From Orbaceae bacterium lpD02 (GTDB lineage Bacteria > Pseudomonadota > Gammaproteobacteria > Enterobacterales > Orbaceae), in the NCBI GenBank assembly GCA_036251875.1, contig CP133960.1, positions 1,718,258 to 1,782,257 on the forward strand: a DNA stretch of 64,000 nt, read 5' to 3'. The position numbers were made by a program, and so were the translations under genes. The notes under the pieces were generated by a model that saw nothing but the letters and a program-made list of their open reading frames with translations, did no database searches and was not told the DNA's origin. Shown here one piece after another: positions 47,160-56,264 of this stretch (the first letter of the stretch is position 1; each line of letters begins with the position of its first letter).

Positions 47160-47537
47160 TTAATTAGCGATGCAACTATTTCCATTAAATGTCCATTTGA
47201 TCACTTTTTCCTTCTCGATGGTAAACGTCGTTTTACACCAATTGGACACAATCATATCTGGAGTTCCGCCTACTACGTCAGTATATATCCTGCCCTTACG
47301 GACATTGCTTACATAGACTGGAGGTGAGCCATATAATATTCTTTGGTCTGAATAGCGATAAGATAAAAATTTTAAATTACCTGCTTCATAGGTTCCATCA
47401 GGAATACCCCACGACTCAATTAATTGTTGCTCACTTGCACCTACCCAGCTATCTAATATTTTTTCATATTTAGCGGTAGTTGCACATCCAGCCAATATTA
47501 GAATAAAGATGCAGCTAATCAATAATTTAATTTTCAT
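47160..47537 (-). CDS. Small lipoprotein, unknown
   Basis: A 125-residue predicted lipoprotein (MKIKLLISCIFILILAGC lipobox). The mature part contains WVGASEQQLIESWGIPDGTY, a pattern seen in many small bacterial lipoproteins of SmpA/BamE-like or DUF-type envelope families. I do not recognise a specific family. GGAAGG precedes ATG 47537, which is preferred to the upstream in-frame ATG at 47558. It converges with the SurE-like gene. Confidence 0.75.
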   Translation of the reverse strand: MKIKLLISCIFILILAGCATTAKYEKILDSWVGASEQQLIESWGIPDGTYEAGNLKFLSYRYSDQRILYGSPPVYVSNVRKGRIYTDVVGGTPDMIVSNWCKTTFTIEKEKVIKWTFNGNSCIAN

Positions 47538-47748
47538 TATAAGACCTTCCTTACTCACTATTTAATTTATAACAACTCGGCATCGTTAATACTACTGCTT
47601 ATTAGCTACTTGACGCTTATCGCGTTGCAAATTGGCAAAGCTTTGGCCAATCTTGGCGAGGATTAAAATAGATTTGCCATTTCATTTGATAAGCTAATCA
47701 TCGCCAAATTATTTTCAGTTACACAAAAAAACTATTTTAATACAAGAG

Positions 47749-47979
47749 TTACTGATCTTGCTCGAATAATTTTTTACGATTAACCAGATAATAAAAAAGT
47801 GAAAATAGGACAAGTAATAGGAAAAATGTATTGCCTATTGCAGCATAAATAATGTAAGACAAATAGTCGTCATAAACACCACTAATAATGAGTCCAATAC
47901 AATTATAAATTAAGATAAGCATTGCGCCCAAACAGAATGATACGCCGTGATGATGCATTAATTTTAAAAAGAGTTTCAT
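47749..47979 (-). CDS. Small membrane protein, unknown
   Basis: A 76-residue protein with two hydrophobic segments (about 14-33 and 44-64), a histidine-rich start (MKLFLKLMHHHG) and a charged C-terminus. GAGGT lies at a good distance from the ATG. I recognise no family. No partner gene is evident; it stands alone between the lipoprotein and the acetyltransferase gene. Confidence 0.6.
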   Translation of the reverse strand: MKLFLKLMHHHGVSFCLGAMLILIYNCIGLIISGVYDDYLSYIIYAAIGNTFFLLLVLFSLFYYLVNRKKLFEQDQ

Positions 47980-48244
47980 GTAATTACCTCATAAACTATT
48001 AGTCGCATTGAGTAAGATTAACACACTGTTTTTACTATATTTTACAATAATTATAATAACGTCAACCCATATAAAAAGATAGTTTTGTTACATATTAATT
48101 AACGCAAAATTTTTATCTCAGCACGATGCTAGACTGAAAAAGTGCATTTAACCTGGTTTAATTATCAAATCATAAGCAGTTGGTCTTGTGTTATGTTAAA
48201 AATTCATTATTATTTTTATAACCACATACAATTTAGAGATCAAT

Positions 48245-48886
48245 ATGCCGATAAATCCTGATGAACTATTCCCTATTACTGGCGTTAATTCTATCTGTTT
48301 TATTAAAAATAATATCAAAAATCCCAATATCATAATCGGCGACTATACTTATTATTCAGATAATAAAAATGCCGAGAATTTTGAGTCCTGTGTTACTCAT
48401 CACTACAATTTTATTGGTGACAAATTAATTATCGGCAAATTTTGTGCTATTGCACAAGGTGTTGAGTTTATCATGAATGGCGCCAACCACTATATGAAAG
48501 GCTTTTCTACTTATCCTTTCTCTATTTTCGGTGATGAATGGAAAACATCCGCCCCCACTTTAGAAGATTTAGATTTACGCGGCGACACCGTAATCGGTAA
48601 CGATGTTTGGATAGGCCAAAATGTTACGATTTTACCTGGCATAAATATTGGCGATGGTGCCATTGTTGCCGCAAATGCGGTCGTAAGCCATAATATTCCA
48701 CCCTACCATATTTTTGCGGGCAACCCAGCTAAATGCGTCAAAAAACGGTTCACTCAAGAAACTATTGATTTACTTTTAAAAGTAAAGTGGTGGGATTGGC
48801 CAATTGAGAAAATTACTAAAAACTTAAGCGTAATTACGCAAGCAGATATTAAAAGTCTTATTAAGCTATGTGATAATGCTATATAG
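48245..48886 (+). CDS. Vat/CatB-type xenobiotic acetyltransferase
   Basis: A 213-residue left-handed beta-helix acetyltransferase using acetyl-CoA. It is close to streptogramin A acetyltransferases (Vat): NPDELFPI start, LIIGKFCAIAQGVEFIMNGA, catalytic His82 in NGANHYMKG, STYPFSIFGDEW, GNDVWIGQNVTILPG and KVKWWDWPIEKI. CatB-type chloramphenicol and generic sugar acetyltransferases share the fold, so the drug target is not certain. It stands directly before an efflux gene (sotB). No IS or integron sign is near. Confidence 0.85.
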   Translation: MPINPDELFPITGVNSICFIKNNIKNPNIIIGDYTYYSDNKNAENFESCVTHHYNFIGDKLIIGKFCAIAQGVEFIMNGANHYMKGFSTYPFSIFGDEWKTSAPTLEDLDLRGDTVIGNDVWIGQNVTILPGINIGDGAIVAANAVVSHNIPPYHIFAGNPAKCVKKRFTQETIDLLLKVKWWDWPIEKITKNLSVITQADIKSLIKLCDNAI

Positions 48887-49021
48887 CTGTCAAAATAACA
48901 CTGCTAAATCAACCTTTGCTGATATGTCTTTTATTTAATAATAGAGATGAATACACTTAGGCATATCGTTATTTGTAATAAAAGAGATATAATATAAAAC
49001 CCTCAATCGAGTGTATACCTT

Positions 49022-50245
49022 ATGTTTAATATAAAATTATCTTCGCGTCATCATGCTTGGGTTAGCGTAATTAGCTTAGGTTTCGCCGCTTTTATTTTTA
49101 ATACCACTGAATTTGTTCCCATTGCTTTGCTTTCTGATATTAGTCATTCATTTGATATGAATAAGCAAGATTCGGGTATAATGATTACGGTTTATGCTTG
49201 GGTTGTTGCAGCTCTTAGCTTACCCCTCATTTTATTGCTAGCGAACACTGAGCGTAAACGATTACTAATCATTGTATTTATCTTGTTTATCATTGGTCAT
49301 ATTATCTGTTATTTAGCTACATCGTTTAATTTATTATTGGTTGGCAGAATAATTGTTGCTAGTGCTCATGCTATTTTTTGGTCAATTACCTCTGCACTCG
49401 CGATCCGGGTCGCCCCCTATGGTAAAAAATCACAAGCGTTAGCGATTATCGCAACAGGAACATCATTAGCAACAATTTTAGGGATTCCAATTGGTCGAAT
49501 TATTGGAGAATGGCTAGGATGGCGCAGTACATTTTTAATGATAGGAATTCTTGCTTTATTAGTACTCGCTATTTTAATTAAGGTTTTACCTAAATTACCA
49601 AGCATAAATAGTGGATCGGCTAAAAATTTACCCATAATAATGAAACGACCTGCTTTAGTCGGTATTTTTGTGATTGCAGCAATTGCGGTTTCAGGTAGCT
49701 TTACTGCTTATACCTTTATAGAGCAGTTTTCGATTGATTTAGTCGGTATGACAACAAATGAATTAACATTATTACTCCTTTTCTTTGGAATTTCAGGAAT
49801 TATCGGCAGTATTATTTTTGGAAAAATCAATCCCAAACACCCACTAAGCATATTACCAATAAGTATTGCATTACTGACTTTTGTGTTACTGATTTTATAT
49901 ACCTCAATGGTAAGTTTACCGCTATTTTTTACAGCCTGTTTTTTTTGGGGGATCGCATTTACGTGTATGATGCTCAGCCAACAAATAAAAGTATTGGATC
50001 TCGCATCTGATGCGACAGATATCTCGATGGCAATCTACTCAGGTATTGTCAATGTAGGCATAGGTGCAGGTGCGCTTATTGGGCATCAAGTTATTAATTA
50101 CACTAATATTAAGTGGATCGGATATTTTGGCGGATCGATTGTATTTGTCGCTTTATGTATTGCTCTTTTTATCATATTACGATTTAAAGCGCTATTTATT
50201 GAACGATCTAAAGCCAATATGGGGACCGAGATCATCAGCCATTAA
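49022..50245 (+). CDS. sotB: Sugar efflux transporter SotB (MFS)
   Basis: A 407-residue 12-helix major facilitator exporter that matches E. coli SotB/YdeA, which exports arabinose and isopropyl-thiogalactoside. Shared tracts are FAAFIFNTTEFVPIALLSDI, TVYAWVVAALSLP, SAHAIFWSITSALAIRVAP and ALAIIATGTSLATILGIPIG. It is the second gene after the acetyltransferase but has its own 135-base gap, so coregulation is not certain. Confidence 0.92.
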   Translation: MFNIKLSSRHHAWVSVISLGFAAFIFNTTEFVPIALLSDISHSFDMNKQDSGIMITVYAWVVAALSLPLILLLANTERKRLLIIVFILFIIGHIICYLATSFNLLLVGRIIVASAHAIFWSITSALAIRVAPYGKKSQALAIIATGTSLATILGIPIGRIIGEWLGWRSTFLMIGILALLVLAILIKVLPKLPSINSGSAKNLPIIMKRPALVGIFVIAAIAVSGSFTAYTFIEQFSIDLVGMTTNELTLLLLFFGISGIIGSIIFGKINPKHPLSILPISIALLTFVLLILYTSMVSLPLFFTACFFWGIAFTCMMLSQQIKVLDLASDATDISMAIYSGIVNVGIGAGALIGHQVINYTNIKWIGYFGGSIVFVALCIALFIILRFKALFIERSKANMGTEIISH

Positions 50246-50291
50246 TTTTAGTGATAGTTCAAGTATTTTGAGCCCATAAAATAATCATCGC

Positions 50292-50325
50292 TGACACAAA
50301 ATCTGATTCATGATATTTTGTGTCA
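50292..50325. promoter_or_regulatory. 11-bp inverted repeat before a DeoR-type gene
   Basis: TGACACAAAAT and ATTTTGTGTCA are perfect inverted copies 12 bases apart, 37 bases before the start codon at 50363. There is no T-run. An operator of the DeoR-family regulator is more likely than a terminator of sotB. Confidence 0.6.
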
Positions 50326-50362
50326 ATTAATGCAATATAATACTCATTATTAGGAGTTGTAA

Positions 50363-51130
50363 TTGGTCGATCATGATGTTTTTCCAGAGCAAAGACTGAC
50401 ACTAATTCAGCAGATTCTATCCAATACCGGTAGAGTGATTGGTATTGACTTGGCAAAAAAGCTAAACGTGTCAGAACATACGATCCGCAGAGATTTGCAA
50501 GAATTAGCACGCCGAGGACTATGCAAAAAAGTCTATGGCGGCGCGGTGAGTCATATTGTAGAATCGGCAAACTTTGATGTGCGTGCATCTCAAAATATGC
50601 AGGAGAAATCGGTCGTTGCAAAAAGATGTGCGGATTTTATTAAAGCAAACTCGTGTATTTTTATCGACGCGGGCTCAACTTATCTAGCAATGGCAGGATT
50701 TATACCGAAAGACCTTGAACTGACGATAGTAACTAACTCTCCGCAAATCGCAGCGGTATTAAGTAGCCGTACAAAAAGCGAGCTTATTCTATTGGGTGGA
50801 AAAGTTAATCCATTAACAGGAAGCACACTAGGTGCAGATACCGTCAATCAGCTTAAAGGTATGCTATTTGATCAAACTTTTATTGGCGTTTGCGGGTTAG
50901 ACCCTCAAGCAGGTCTCAGCGCAGTGTACTATGAAGATGCCTGCTTTAAAAAAGCCTTAATCGGTCAGAGCAATGAAATAATTGCTGCCGTCACCGCAGG
51001 TAAAATGCCTCAAGTTGCCAGATATAAAGTCGCGGCTTGTGAAGATATTGATATTGCTGTCGTCAGTAAAAACACCAATATCGCAGACTTTCGCTTAGTC
51101 AATATGCGAATTGTCGTAGCCGAAGAATAA
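50363..51130 (+). CDS. DeoR/GlpR-family transcriptional regulator
   Basis: A 255-residue regulator with helix-turn-helix VIGIDLAKKLNVSEHTIRRD (about 25-44) and effector domain marks FIDAGSTYLAMAGF, LILLGGKVNPLTGSTLGADTV and TFIGVCGLD. The start is TTG at 50363, supported by AGGAG six bases before it; no ATG lies near. The inverted repeat at 50292-50325 suggests autoregulation. Its targets are not obvious: hpt converges, and the Cof-type phosphatase at 52.2 kb is one candidate for a phosphorylated effector pathway. Confidence 0.9.
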   Translation: MVDHDVFPEQRLTLIQQILSNTGRVIGIDLAKKLNVSEHTIRRDLQELARRGLCKKVYGGAVSHIVESANFDVRASQNMQEKSVVAKRCADFIKANSCIFIDAGSTYLAMAGFIPKDLELTIVTNSPQIAAVLSSRTKSELILLGGKVNPLTGSTLGADTVNQLKGMLFDQTFIGVCGLDPQAGLSAVYYEDACFKKALIGQSNEIIAAVTAGKMPQVARYKVAACEDIDIAVVSKNTNIADFRLVNMRIVVAEE

Positions 51131-51204
51131 TCATCAACCAAGAACATGACCTCAACTCAAGCGCAAATATAGCAGCTGCGAAGAAAGCCGATACTTATTG
51201 GTGT

Positions 51205-51723
51205 TCACTGCGTTAATTTTGCCACATAAGGCAAATTGCGGTATTTATTTTCCCATGGCATACCATACCCAATAAGTAAATCATCATTCACCATTTCATA
51301 GGCGTAGTATTGCCGAACAGGGATCGCTATCCGACTTGGTTTGACAAACAATATGGCGACTGAGATCGATTTTGGGGTGTAATTTTCAGAAATAAATTTA
51401 ACTAAACGTTTCATCGTTCCGCCTGACTCAATTGCATCATCAATAATAATGACATTTTGTCCGTTGATATTAGCATTATTATGAAAGACGATAGCTGAAT
51501 TATTATTTCTATCGCCAGGAGTATGGGGGCAAGAAATATAGTCCATAGTAATATCAAATTTTAATTGTCGGACAAGATCTGCTGTGTATAAAATGCCGCC
51601 AGGCACAACGGTAATGATAACGGCATCACTAAAATCAAGATTAAGTTGCCTAGCAACTGCGGTTACACCATTAGCAATCGCACTTTCATCGATAATAATT
51701 TTGCCTATATGTCTACTTTTCAT
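51205..51723 (-). CDS. hpt: Hypoxanthine phosphoribosyltransferase family protein
   Basis: A 172-residue type I phosphoribosyltransferase that would turn hypoxanthine or guanine plus PRPP into nucleotides. The PRPP loop is VIIIDDAIESGGTM (about 91-104), preceded by DYISCPHTPGDRNN in the flexible loop and followed by KPSRIAIPVRQYYAYEMVNDDLL. It is somewhat divergent from E. coli Hpt, so a xanthine-type specificity is possible. It converges with the DeoR-type gene and is monocistronic. Confidence 0.85.
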   Translation of the reverse strand: MKSRHIGKIIIDESAIANGVTAVARQLNLDFSDAVIITVVPGGILYTADLVRQLKFDITMDYISCPHTPGDRNNNSAIVFHNNANINGQNVIIIDDAIESGGTMKRLVKFISENYTPKSISVAILFVKPSRIAIPVRQYYAYEMVNDDLLIGYGMPWENKYRNLPYVAKLTQ

Positions 51724-52228
51724 CGTGGTTTACCTTTAAGTTAGCGAAATCAGTAGCAATCTATGCATGCACAAAATGCGTCACACCATCGGCTGATAGT
51801 AATGTAAATATTCTCCCATTTCCTGCACCCATTCATCGTCAAATCATATAAACTAGTTATGAATTTAACATAAATCAACATATTTTTAATATTTTAAACA
51901 TTAAAATTGCAAAATCAAGCATAATCGAGCACAATATAGCTTACGTGTTTTAACTTGAGAATAATGCTATGTCAATAATAGAGCCAAATATCCAATTTAT
52001 TCATACACTCTCCCTATTATTAAACATGTTGATGGTGCAATTATCACCAGAGCCAGTAAATTCTCACATAGCCACATTTTTTACTTATTAGGTTATAAAT
52101 AGCAATCGCATGAACGAGTAACCAGACCGACTTTGAGGTTATATTTTAACGACAAGAACGACCGCTGAATATCTGATTAATAGAAATTAAGCGCGACTAA
52201 CGCAATTAAATACAGGGAGCCTTATACA
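51724..52228. other. Upstream region of the Cof-type phosphatase gene
   Basis: 505 bases between divergent hpt and the + strand phosphatase. It contains one possible tiny ORF (51969-52091), weakly supported. The rest shows no gene and no strong repeat. Confidence 0.5.
51969..52091 (+). CDS. Possible 40-residue peptide
   Basis: A frame from ATG 51969 (starts MSIIEPNIQFIHTL) runs to TAG at 52091. The central LSLLLNMLMVQL is hydrophobic. The ribosome site is poor (GAGAATAATGCT). Not recognised; a chance ORF is quite possible. Confidence 0.2.
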   Translation: MSIIEPNIQFIHTLSLLLNMLMVQLSPEPVNSHIATFFTY

Positions 52229-53050
52229 ATGATCAAACTAATTATTACTGATTTAGATGGCACTTTTCTTAACAGCAAAGGAGATTATGATAGGGAATCA
52301 TTTAACGTTGTTCGAGCACTCATGCAACAAAAAGGCGTTCACTTTGCTGCCTGCACGGGAAAACAATGTGAAAGAGTTGAAGAGCTGTTTGGCGACAACA
52401 GCAAAGATTTGTGGATTGTGGGTGATAGCGCTACCCGAATTAAACGTAACGGACAATTTATTTATCAATCGCTCATCGAAAATAAACTCGGATTACGCAT
52501 TATCAATACCCTTGAAGAGGTAAGTAAACAGCACGTTGTTATTCCCTGTACATCGACTGCGGCAGTTATTCGTACCGACACGCCGCAAAGGCTTAAGAAT
52601 ATAGTACGAAATTCTTATACAAACGTAATTGAAGTGGATGACCTAGCTACGTTGACGGCAGATTTTGTTAAGATTACTGTCTATGATGAACAAGGCTTAT
52701 GCCCACAGACACGGCCTTATCTGTCTGATTTTGAGAATGATGTTTACATTGTAGTGTCAGAAAAAGCTTGGATCGACATCGCAGACTATGGTGTCCATAA
52801 AGGAACAACTATTAAAAAGCTACAAGAACTGCTTAAGGTTGGTAAACATGAAACAATGGCATTCGGTGATGGCTACAATGATATTGAATTGCTTGCGATG
52901 GCTGAATATAGTTTTGCAGTTCGAAACGCCTTTGAAGAAACAAAACAAGCTGCAAATTTTATCACTGGATACAATGATGAAAATGCAGTGCAAGAAACTA
53001 TTAAGCGGATACTAGCACTGCAGCCTTCTTTCCCTCTCGGACTAAAATAA
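52229..53050 (+). CDS. Cof-type HAD phosphatase (YbiV/YidA-like)
   Basis: A 273-residue haloacid dehalogenase-fold phosphatase acting on sugar or flavin phosphates. Motif I is ITDLDGTFL (Asp8, Asp10), motif II ACTGK, and motif III/IV MAFGDGYNDIELLAMAEYSFAVRNA. The cap domain is type C2. E. coli YbiV stands beside the glycyl radical pair ybiW-ybiY; here the homologous pair is 20 kb away, so a link is speculative. A good terminator follows. Confidence 0.88.
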   Translation: MIKLIITDLDGTFLNSKGDYDRESFNVVRALMQQKGVHFAACTGKQCERVEELFGDNSKDLWIVGDSATRIKRNGQFIYQSLIENKLGLRIINTLEEVSKQHVVIPCTSTAAVIRTDTPQRLKNIVRNSYTNVIEVDDLATLTADFVKITVYDEQGLCPQTRPYLSDFENDVYIVVSEKAWIDIADYGVHKGTTIKKLQELLKVGKHETMAFGDGYNDIELLAMAEYSFAVRNAFEETKQAANFITGYNDENAVQETIKRILALQPSFPLGLK

Positions 53051-53077
53051 CATAATTTTGCGATACTATTTCCAAAT

Positions 53078-53101
53078 AAAGCATTCCCTAGGAATGCTTT
53101 T
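53078..53101 (+). terminator. Terminator of the Cof-type phosphatase gene
   Basis: AAAGCATTCC-CTA-GGAATGCTTT, a 10-bp stem with a 3-base loop ending in a short T-run (TTTTCT), 28 bases after the stop codon. Confidence 0.85.
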
Positions 53102-53283
53102 CTAGGCTCGGTAATCCTCCCATGTTTAATGGAAGTTCGGCGTAGAATTTTGCTGTTGTATTAATTTAAGTTTGAGCTAATACACGTAAAGTTAATTTTA
53201 TCGTACTATCCAGAGAGTTTTAAAATAAAAATCAAAGGCTTTTATCACTAAAAATGATAAAATCGACTAACTTACATACCTAA

Positions 53284-53646
53284 ATGAGAATGAATATGTT
53301 AGATATTTTGCGCATATACTTGACTGATTTTGTTGGCTATTTACAATTTTTATTAGAAGCTATTTCGGTAATATGTATACTAATCGCAACGCTAAAAACC
53401 TTATTATTAATGTTCAATAATTGGTGTGAAAAAGTTGCGCAAAGTGGATCGAAAATTAGGCTGGTTTTTGGTAATGGGCTGGCAACGGCACTCGAATTCC
53501 AACTTGCCGCTGACATATTAATAACAACCGTTGAGCCAGATACCGAAAGTTTAATTCGATTAGCCGTAATTGCCGTTATTCGTACTTTTTTAAATTATTT
53601 TCTCGCGAAAGAACTCGCAGCAGAAAAAAGCAATAGAGCTGAATAA
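53284..53646 (+). CDS. DUF1622 membrane protein
   Basis: A 120-residue inner membrane protein of the DUF1622 family with three hydrophobic segments and the conserved FGNGLATALEFQLAADILIT (about 62-81) and VIRTFLNYFLAKEL near the end. Function unknown. The start may be ATG 53284 or ATG 53290 or 53296. It converges with the DUF4239 gene across a shared terminator. Confidence 0.82.
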   Translation: MRMNMLDILRIYLTDFVGYLQFLLEAISVICILIATLKTLLLMFNNWCEKVAQSGSKIRLVFGNGLATALEFQLAADILITTVEPDTESLIRLAVIAVIRTFLNYFLAKELAAEKSNRAE

Positions 53647-53654
53647 CGACAGTA

Positions 53655-53701
53655 TATAATATTTATTTGCGTAGAATAAACTCGCGCAAACAAATATTAT
53701 A
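53655..53701. terminator. Bidirectional terminator between convergent genes
   Basis: AATATTT and TTTGCG on the left pair with CGCAAA and AAATATT on the right, with single mismatched bases, around a loop of about 13 bases. It sits in the 74-base gap between the DUF1622 and DUF4239 genes and serves both. Confidence 0.6.
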
Positions 53702-53720
53702 ATTTACAGACTAAATATAT

Positions 53721-54503
53721 TTATGCTAATGACTGTTTAATTGATAATAAATTATCTGGGGTAAAGTTAATAATTCCCTCACCAGGCGTATCAATATCGG
53801 CAATAATAAATAGTGCTAATGTTGTTAATATAGGTAAAATTAATATCAACCAATTATGCCCTTTCATACCGCGAATATTATAACCAATTAGCATATTGGT
53901 AGAAAAAGCAAAGGTGATGAGTAATAGCCACGCAGCATTTGGAATTTTCACTTTCCAGCTTGCATAGGTCTTTTGTTGTGATGAATAAAGCTCATTATAA
54001 GCACTCATAACCAAGGATAAATCTATTTTGCTTGGTTGCTTATTTAAGCCAATAATAATATCCCATACTTGTGATTGCAATGCTAATGAGTGTCTTTTAA
54101 TATCAGTAATTGATTCATTGGGATCTGCCAAGAAAAAATCAATCCTAACGGCTAGATATTGATCTAATAATTGCCGTACTTGTATTTGGTTTTCGGCGTC
54201 CAACAGTTTGCTATATTGGTATGCAGAGCCAATCGCGATTGCCTCGTTTTGTTCCGTTTTCTGCCGTTCATCAAAGCCTTGAATCGAGATCGATAATACA
54301 AAACCGATCATTAATGCCAGTAATGATAAAATAGCACCAAGCACAATACTTGTTTCAGTATCACCTAGATTATCTTTCCCTTGCCGACGCTGAAAGAGGT
54401 ATTTACCTCCATAACAGGCAATTAATAATAGCGCTAAGGTAATGGAAAATAGTAGGAAGGAACTGATTGTAGTATTGTTTAAATGCTTTAACAAAGTAGA
54501 CAT
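53721..54503 (-). CDS. DUF4239 (bestrophin-like) membrane protein
   Basis: A 260-residue membrane protein with two helices near the N-terminus and two near the C-terminus flanking a helical soluble stretch. It fits the DUF4239 family: TSIVLGAILSLLALMIGFVLS and ERQKTEQNEAIAIGSAYQ are typical. The family has a bestrophin-like layout, but channel activity is unproven. It has its own start and faces the conjugative region to its right. Confidence 0.75.
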   Translation of the reverse strand: MSTLLKHLNNTTISSFLLFSITLALLLIACYGGKYLFQRRQGKDNLGDTETSIVLGAILSLLALMIGFVLSISIQGFDERQKTEQNEAIAIGSAYQYSKLLDAENQIQVRQLLDQYLAVRIDFFLADPNESITDIKRHSLALQSQVWDIIIGLNKQPSKIDLSLVMSAYNELYSSQQKTYASWKVKIPNAAWLLLITFAFSTNMLIGYNIRGMKGHNWLILILPILTTLALFIIADIDTPGEGIINFTPDNLLSIKQSLA

Positions 54504-54914
54504 ATTGTGATCCTACTATCTGTTTATACAGTCATCAATTAATTAATTTATCAGTAATTTTTCTAGTTATACAACTTGTTATCTTAATAATTAGTATGGC
54601 ATAAGCAAAGGATATTAACAAACCCCCCCCTCTTTATTATATTTTTATAAGATAATTGATTGGAATGGCAACACATTTTCAGACAATAAAATTAAGAGGT
54701 AACTGTCAGGTTAAATCTGGTTCAAATTTTTCTCTTCCCAGATTCGTTTTCCATCAAGTAATGTTTCCATTGGTGTTCGACCACTGTGTCACTCAGAACC
54801 TAGGCTGATATTATTAGTTTGAAAATTTAACTTCTGTTTTAACATTTAGTAAGGTGTGTGTCCACAATGAGCTGTATGATTGACGACGAAATGTAATTCT
54901 CATTTAATTCAGAA
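54504..54914. other. Junction region between chromosome and conjugative element
   Basis: 411 bases containing a run of C (near 54622), a decayed transposase end (54711-54893) and a hairpin at the ArdC-like gene's 3' end. No intact gene. This is where the character of the genes changes from chromosomal to conjugative. Confidence 0.6.
54711..54893 (-). pseudogene. Remnant of an insertion-sequence transposase C-terminus
   Basis: On the - strand one frame of 61 codons reads as a DDE integrase C-terminus: NHTAHCGHTPY, stop, MLKQKLNFQTNN, then a second stop, then HSGRTPMETLLDGKRIWEEK to a final stop. GRTPMETLLDGK followed by EEKNL is typical of IS481/IS3-like transposases; the family cannot be fixed. 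Two internal stops and the missing N-terminus show an old fragment. TGTCAGG just past the final stop may be part of the IS end. It marks past insertion at the element border. Confidence 0.7.
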
Positions 54915-54922
54915 TTACATTT
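54889..54922 (-). terminator. Hairpin over the ArdC-like stop codon
   Basis: AAATGTAATTCT and AGAATTACATTT form a perfect 12-bp stem with a 10-base loop. It includes the last codons and stop of the ArdC-like gene. There is no T-run, so it is an imperfect terminator for the conjugative block. Confidence 0.5.
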
Positions 54923-56264
54923 TCATTTCTTGTCCTTTGGTTACGCTATTATTTTTTTCAATTTTTTTTAGATTCATTGCTTTATGTTGTTTAAAGCAAT
55001 GGTTACTTGTTGCAAGGTAGCTATTTTTTAGCGTCTGAATCTCTTTACTATTATCATTTTCGACCCTTGCTTGTTGTAAAACTTCAGCGGCTTTTTTGTT
55101 AATTTTATCGATGACTATTTCTGGAAATTGTTGCTGCTTTTCTTCATTGGTCTTATTTGCAAAGTAAGATTTAACGTTATCAGGGGGATTCAATCCTGTA
55201 TTTTCTTTTGTTGCCTCAATGATATAATTTTTTAATACTGCATTAAATTCGTTAGGATTTTGTGCTCTGTTTTCTAATAACTTAACAAGATTTGAACGCT
55301 CATTTGGATTGTTTAGGAAATTAGAAATATCTTTTAAATCAAAGGTTTTATTTTGCTCAATGCGATTTTCTTTCACTCTACGATCAATTAAGTTAATAAC
55401 TTTTATTGATTCTTCTGCCGCATATTTTACATGTTCCTGTAAGCTAACTTTTCCGGTAAGTAATTCAATGTTGTGAGATTCCTTCATGCTACTACGTAGA
55501 TAGCTATCTAAATACATAGCGGTAGCTAATTTATCTTCCATTCCAAGTTTTTTTAAAATTGAGTATGAACTAAATTCTGCGACCAGCTCTTCCTTGTTAT
55601 AGTTGATTTTGTTAAGAGAATCATTTTTCATATCAACACTATTTCTATTTAGTTCTTTACTTGTTGCATGTGCTATCTCATGAAATAAAACGGAATAATA
55701 CTGCTCGGCATTTTTGAATTGATTATCGGGTAACATATGAACTTTGCTATTCAGACAAAATGGTGTTTTATACGCATTTTTGTATATTTTAACACCTATA
55801 TTTTTTATGAAATGATCTAATTCTGGTATATTTTGCCATGTTTTGGTTAAGTCACTACTTACAGATTTTAGCGTTATTTTTTGCTTGGATTCTTCATTTA
55901 GCTGCTCATAGTTAATAAAGTACTTGTCTTGATTCTCGCCTAATCGCAGCCGACATACTTGGGCTTCATCTTTCAAGGATAATCCGTTTGATTTAGCGGT
56001 ATCAAGATCAACCCAGCAGTTGCTATCAAAAGGAAAAAAAGATAAATAGTGGTTAGTAGGTTCGCCAAAATCCTTCTTAGTAATCGCACAATACGGCGTA
56101 TTTTGTTCGCTTTCAACTAGATGTATTATGCTTTCATTCTCCCTTTTATGAAGCTCTTCCTGGTTGTTGCTTAGTTTTTTTCTTAACGCATTATAATCAT
56201 TAACAATTGCCGCAAATTCACTATAAGCCTCTTTAATTTCATCTTGCATCATGTTTTCATCCAT
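54915..56264 (-). CDS. ArdC-like antirestriction zinc metalloprotein
   Basis: A 449-residue protein with a zincin core: HEIAHATSKELNR (HExxH at about 194) and, some 36 residues later, YNKEELVAEFSSYSILKKLG, the glutamate ligand motif of the ArdC group. ArdC proteins protect incoming single-stranded plasmid DNA from host restriction. The N-terminal 90 residues are unlike the usual ssDNA-binding domain, starting with a coiled stretch, and the C-terminal 200 residues are helical and unrecognised. It is the last gene of the conjugative block, one base overlapping the unknown gene upstream. Confidence 0.75.
   Translation of the reverse strand: MDENMMQDEIKEAYSEFAAIVNDYNALRKKLSNNQEELHKRENESIIHLVESEQNTPYCAITKKDFGEPTNHYLSFFPFDSNCWVDLDTAKSNGLSLKDEAQVCRLRLGENQDKYFINYEQLNEESKQKITLKSVSSDLTKTWQNIPELDHFIKNIGVKIYKNAYKTPFCLNSKVHMLPDNQFKNAEQYYSVLFHEIAHATSKELNRNSVDMKNDSLNKINYNKEELVAEFSSYSILKKLGMEDKLATAMYLDSYLRSSMKESHNIELLTGKVSLQEHVKYAAEESIKVINLIDRRVKENRIEQNKTFDLKDISNFLNNPNERSNLVKLLENRAQNPNEFNAVLKNYIIEATKENTGLNPPDNVKSYFANKTNEEKQQQFPEIVIDKINKKAAEVLQQARVENDNSKEIQTLKNSYLATSNHCFKQHKAMNLKKIEKNNSVTKGQEMKM

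Noticed and set aside
47620-47690. Hairpin with TTGGC and GGCCAA between two small genes
   Set aside because: Pairing is broken by a mismatch and no T-run follows; not better than chance.
50259-50621. 120-codon - strand ORF over the start of the second DeoR gene
   Set aside because: It is antisense to a well-supported gene and covers the operator; composition is that of a shadow frame.
54711-54893. A functional transposase or intact IS
   Set aside because: Only a C-terminal fragment remains, with two in-frame stops and no DDE residues or paired ends.
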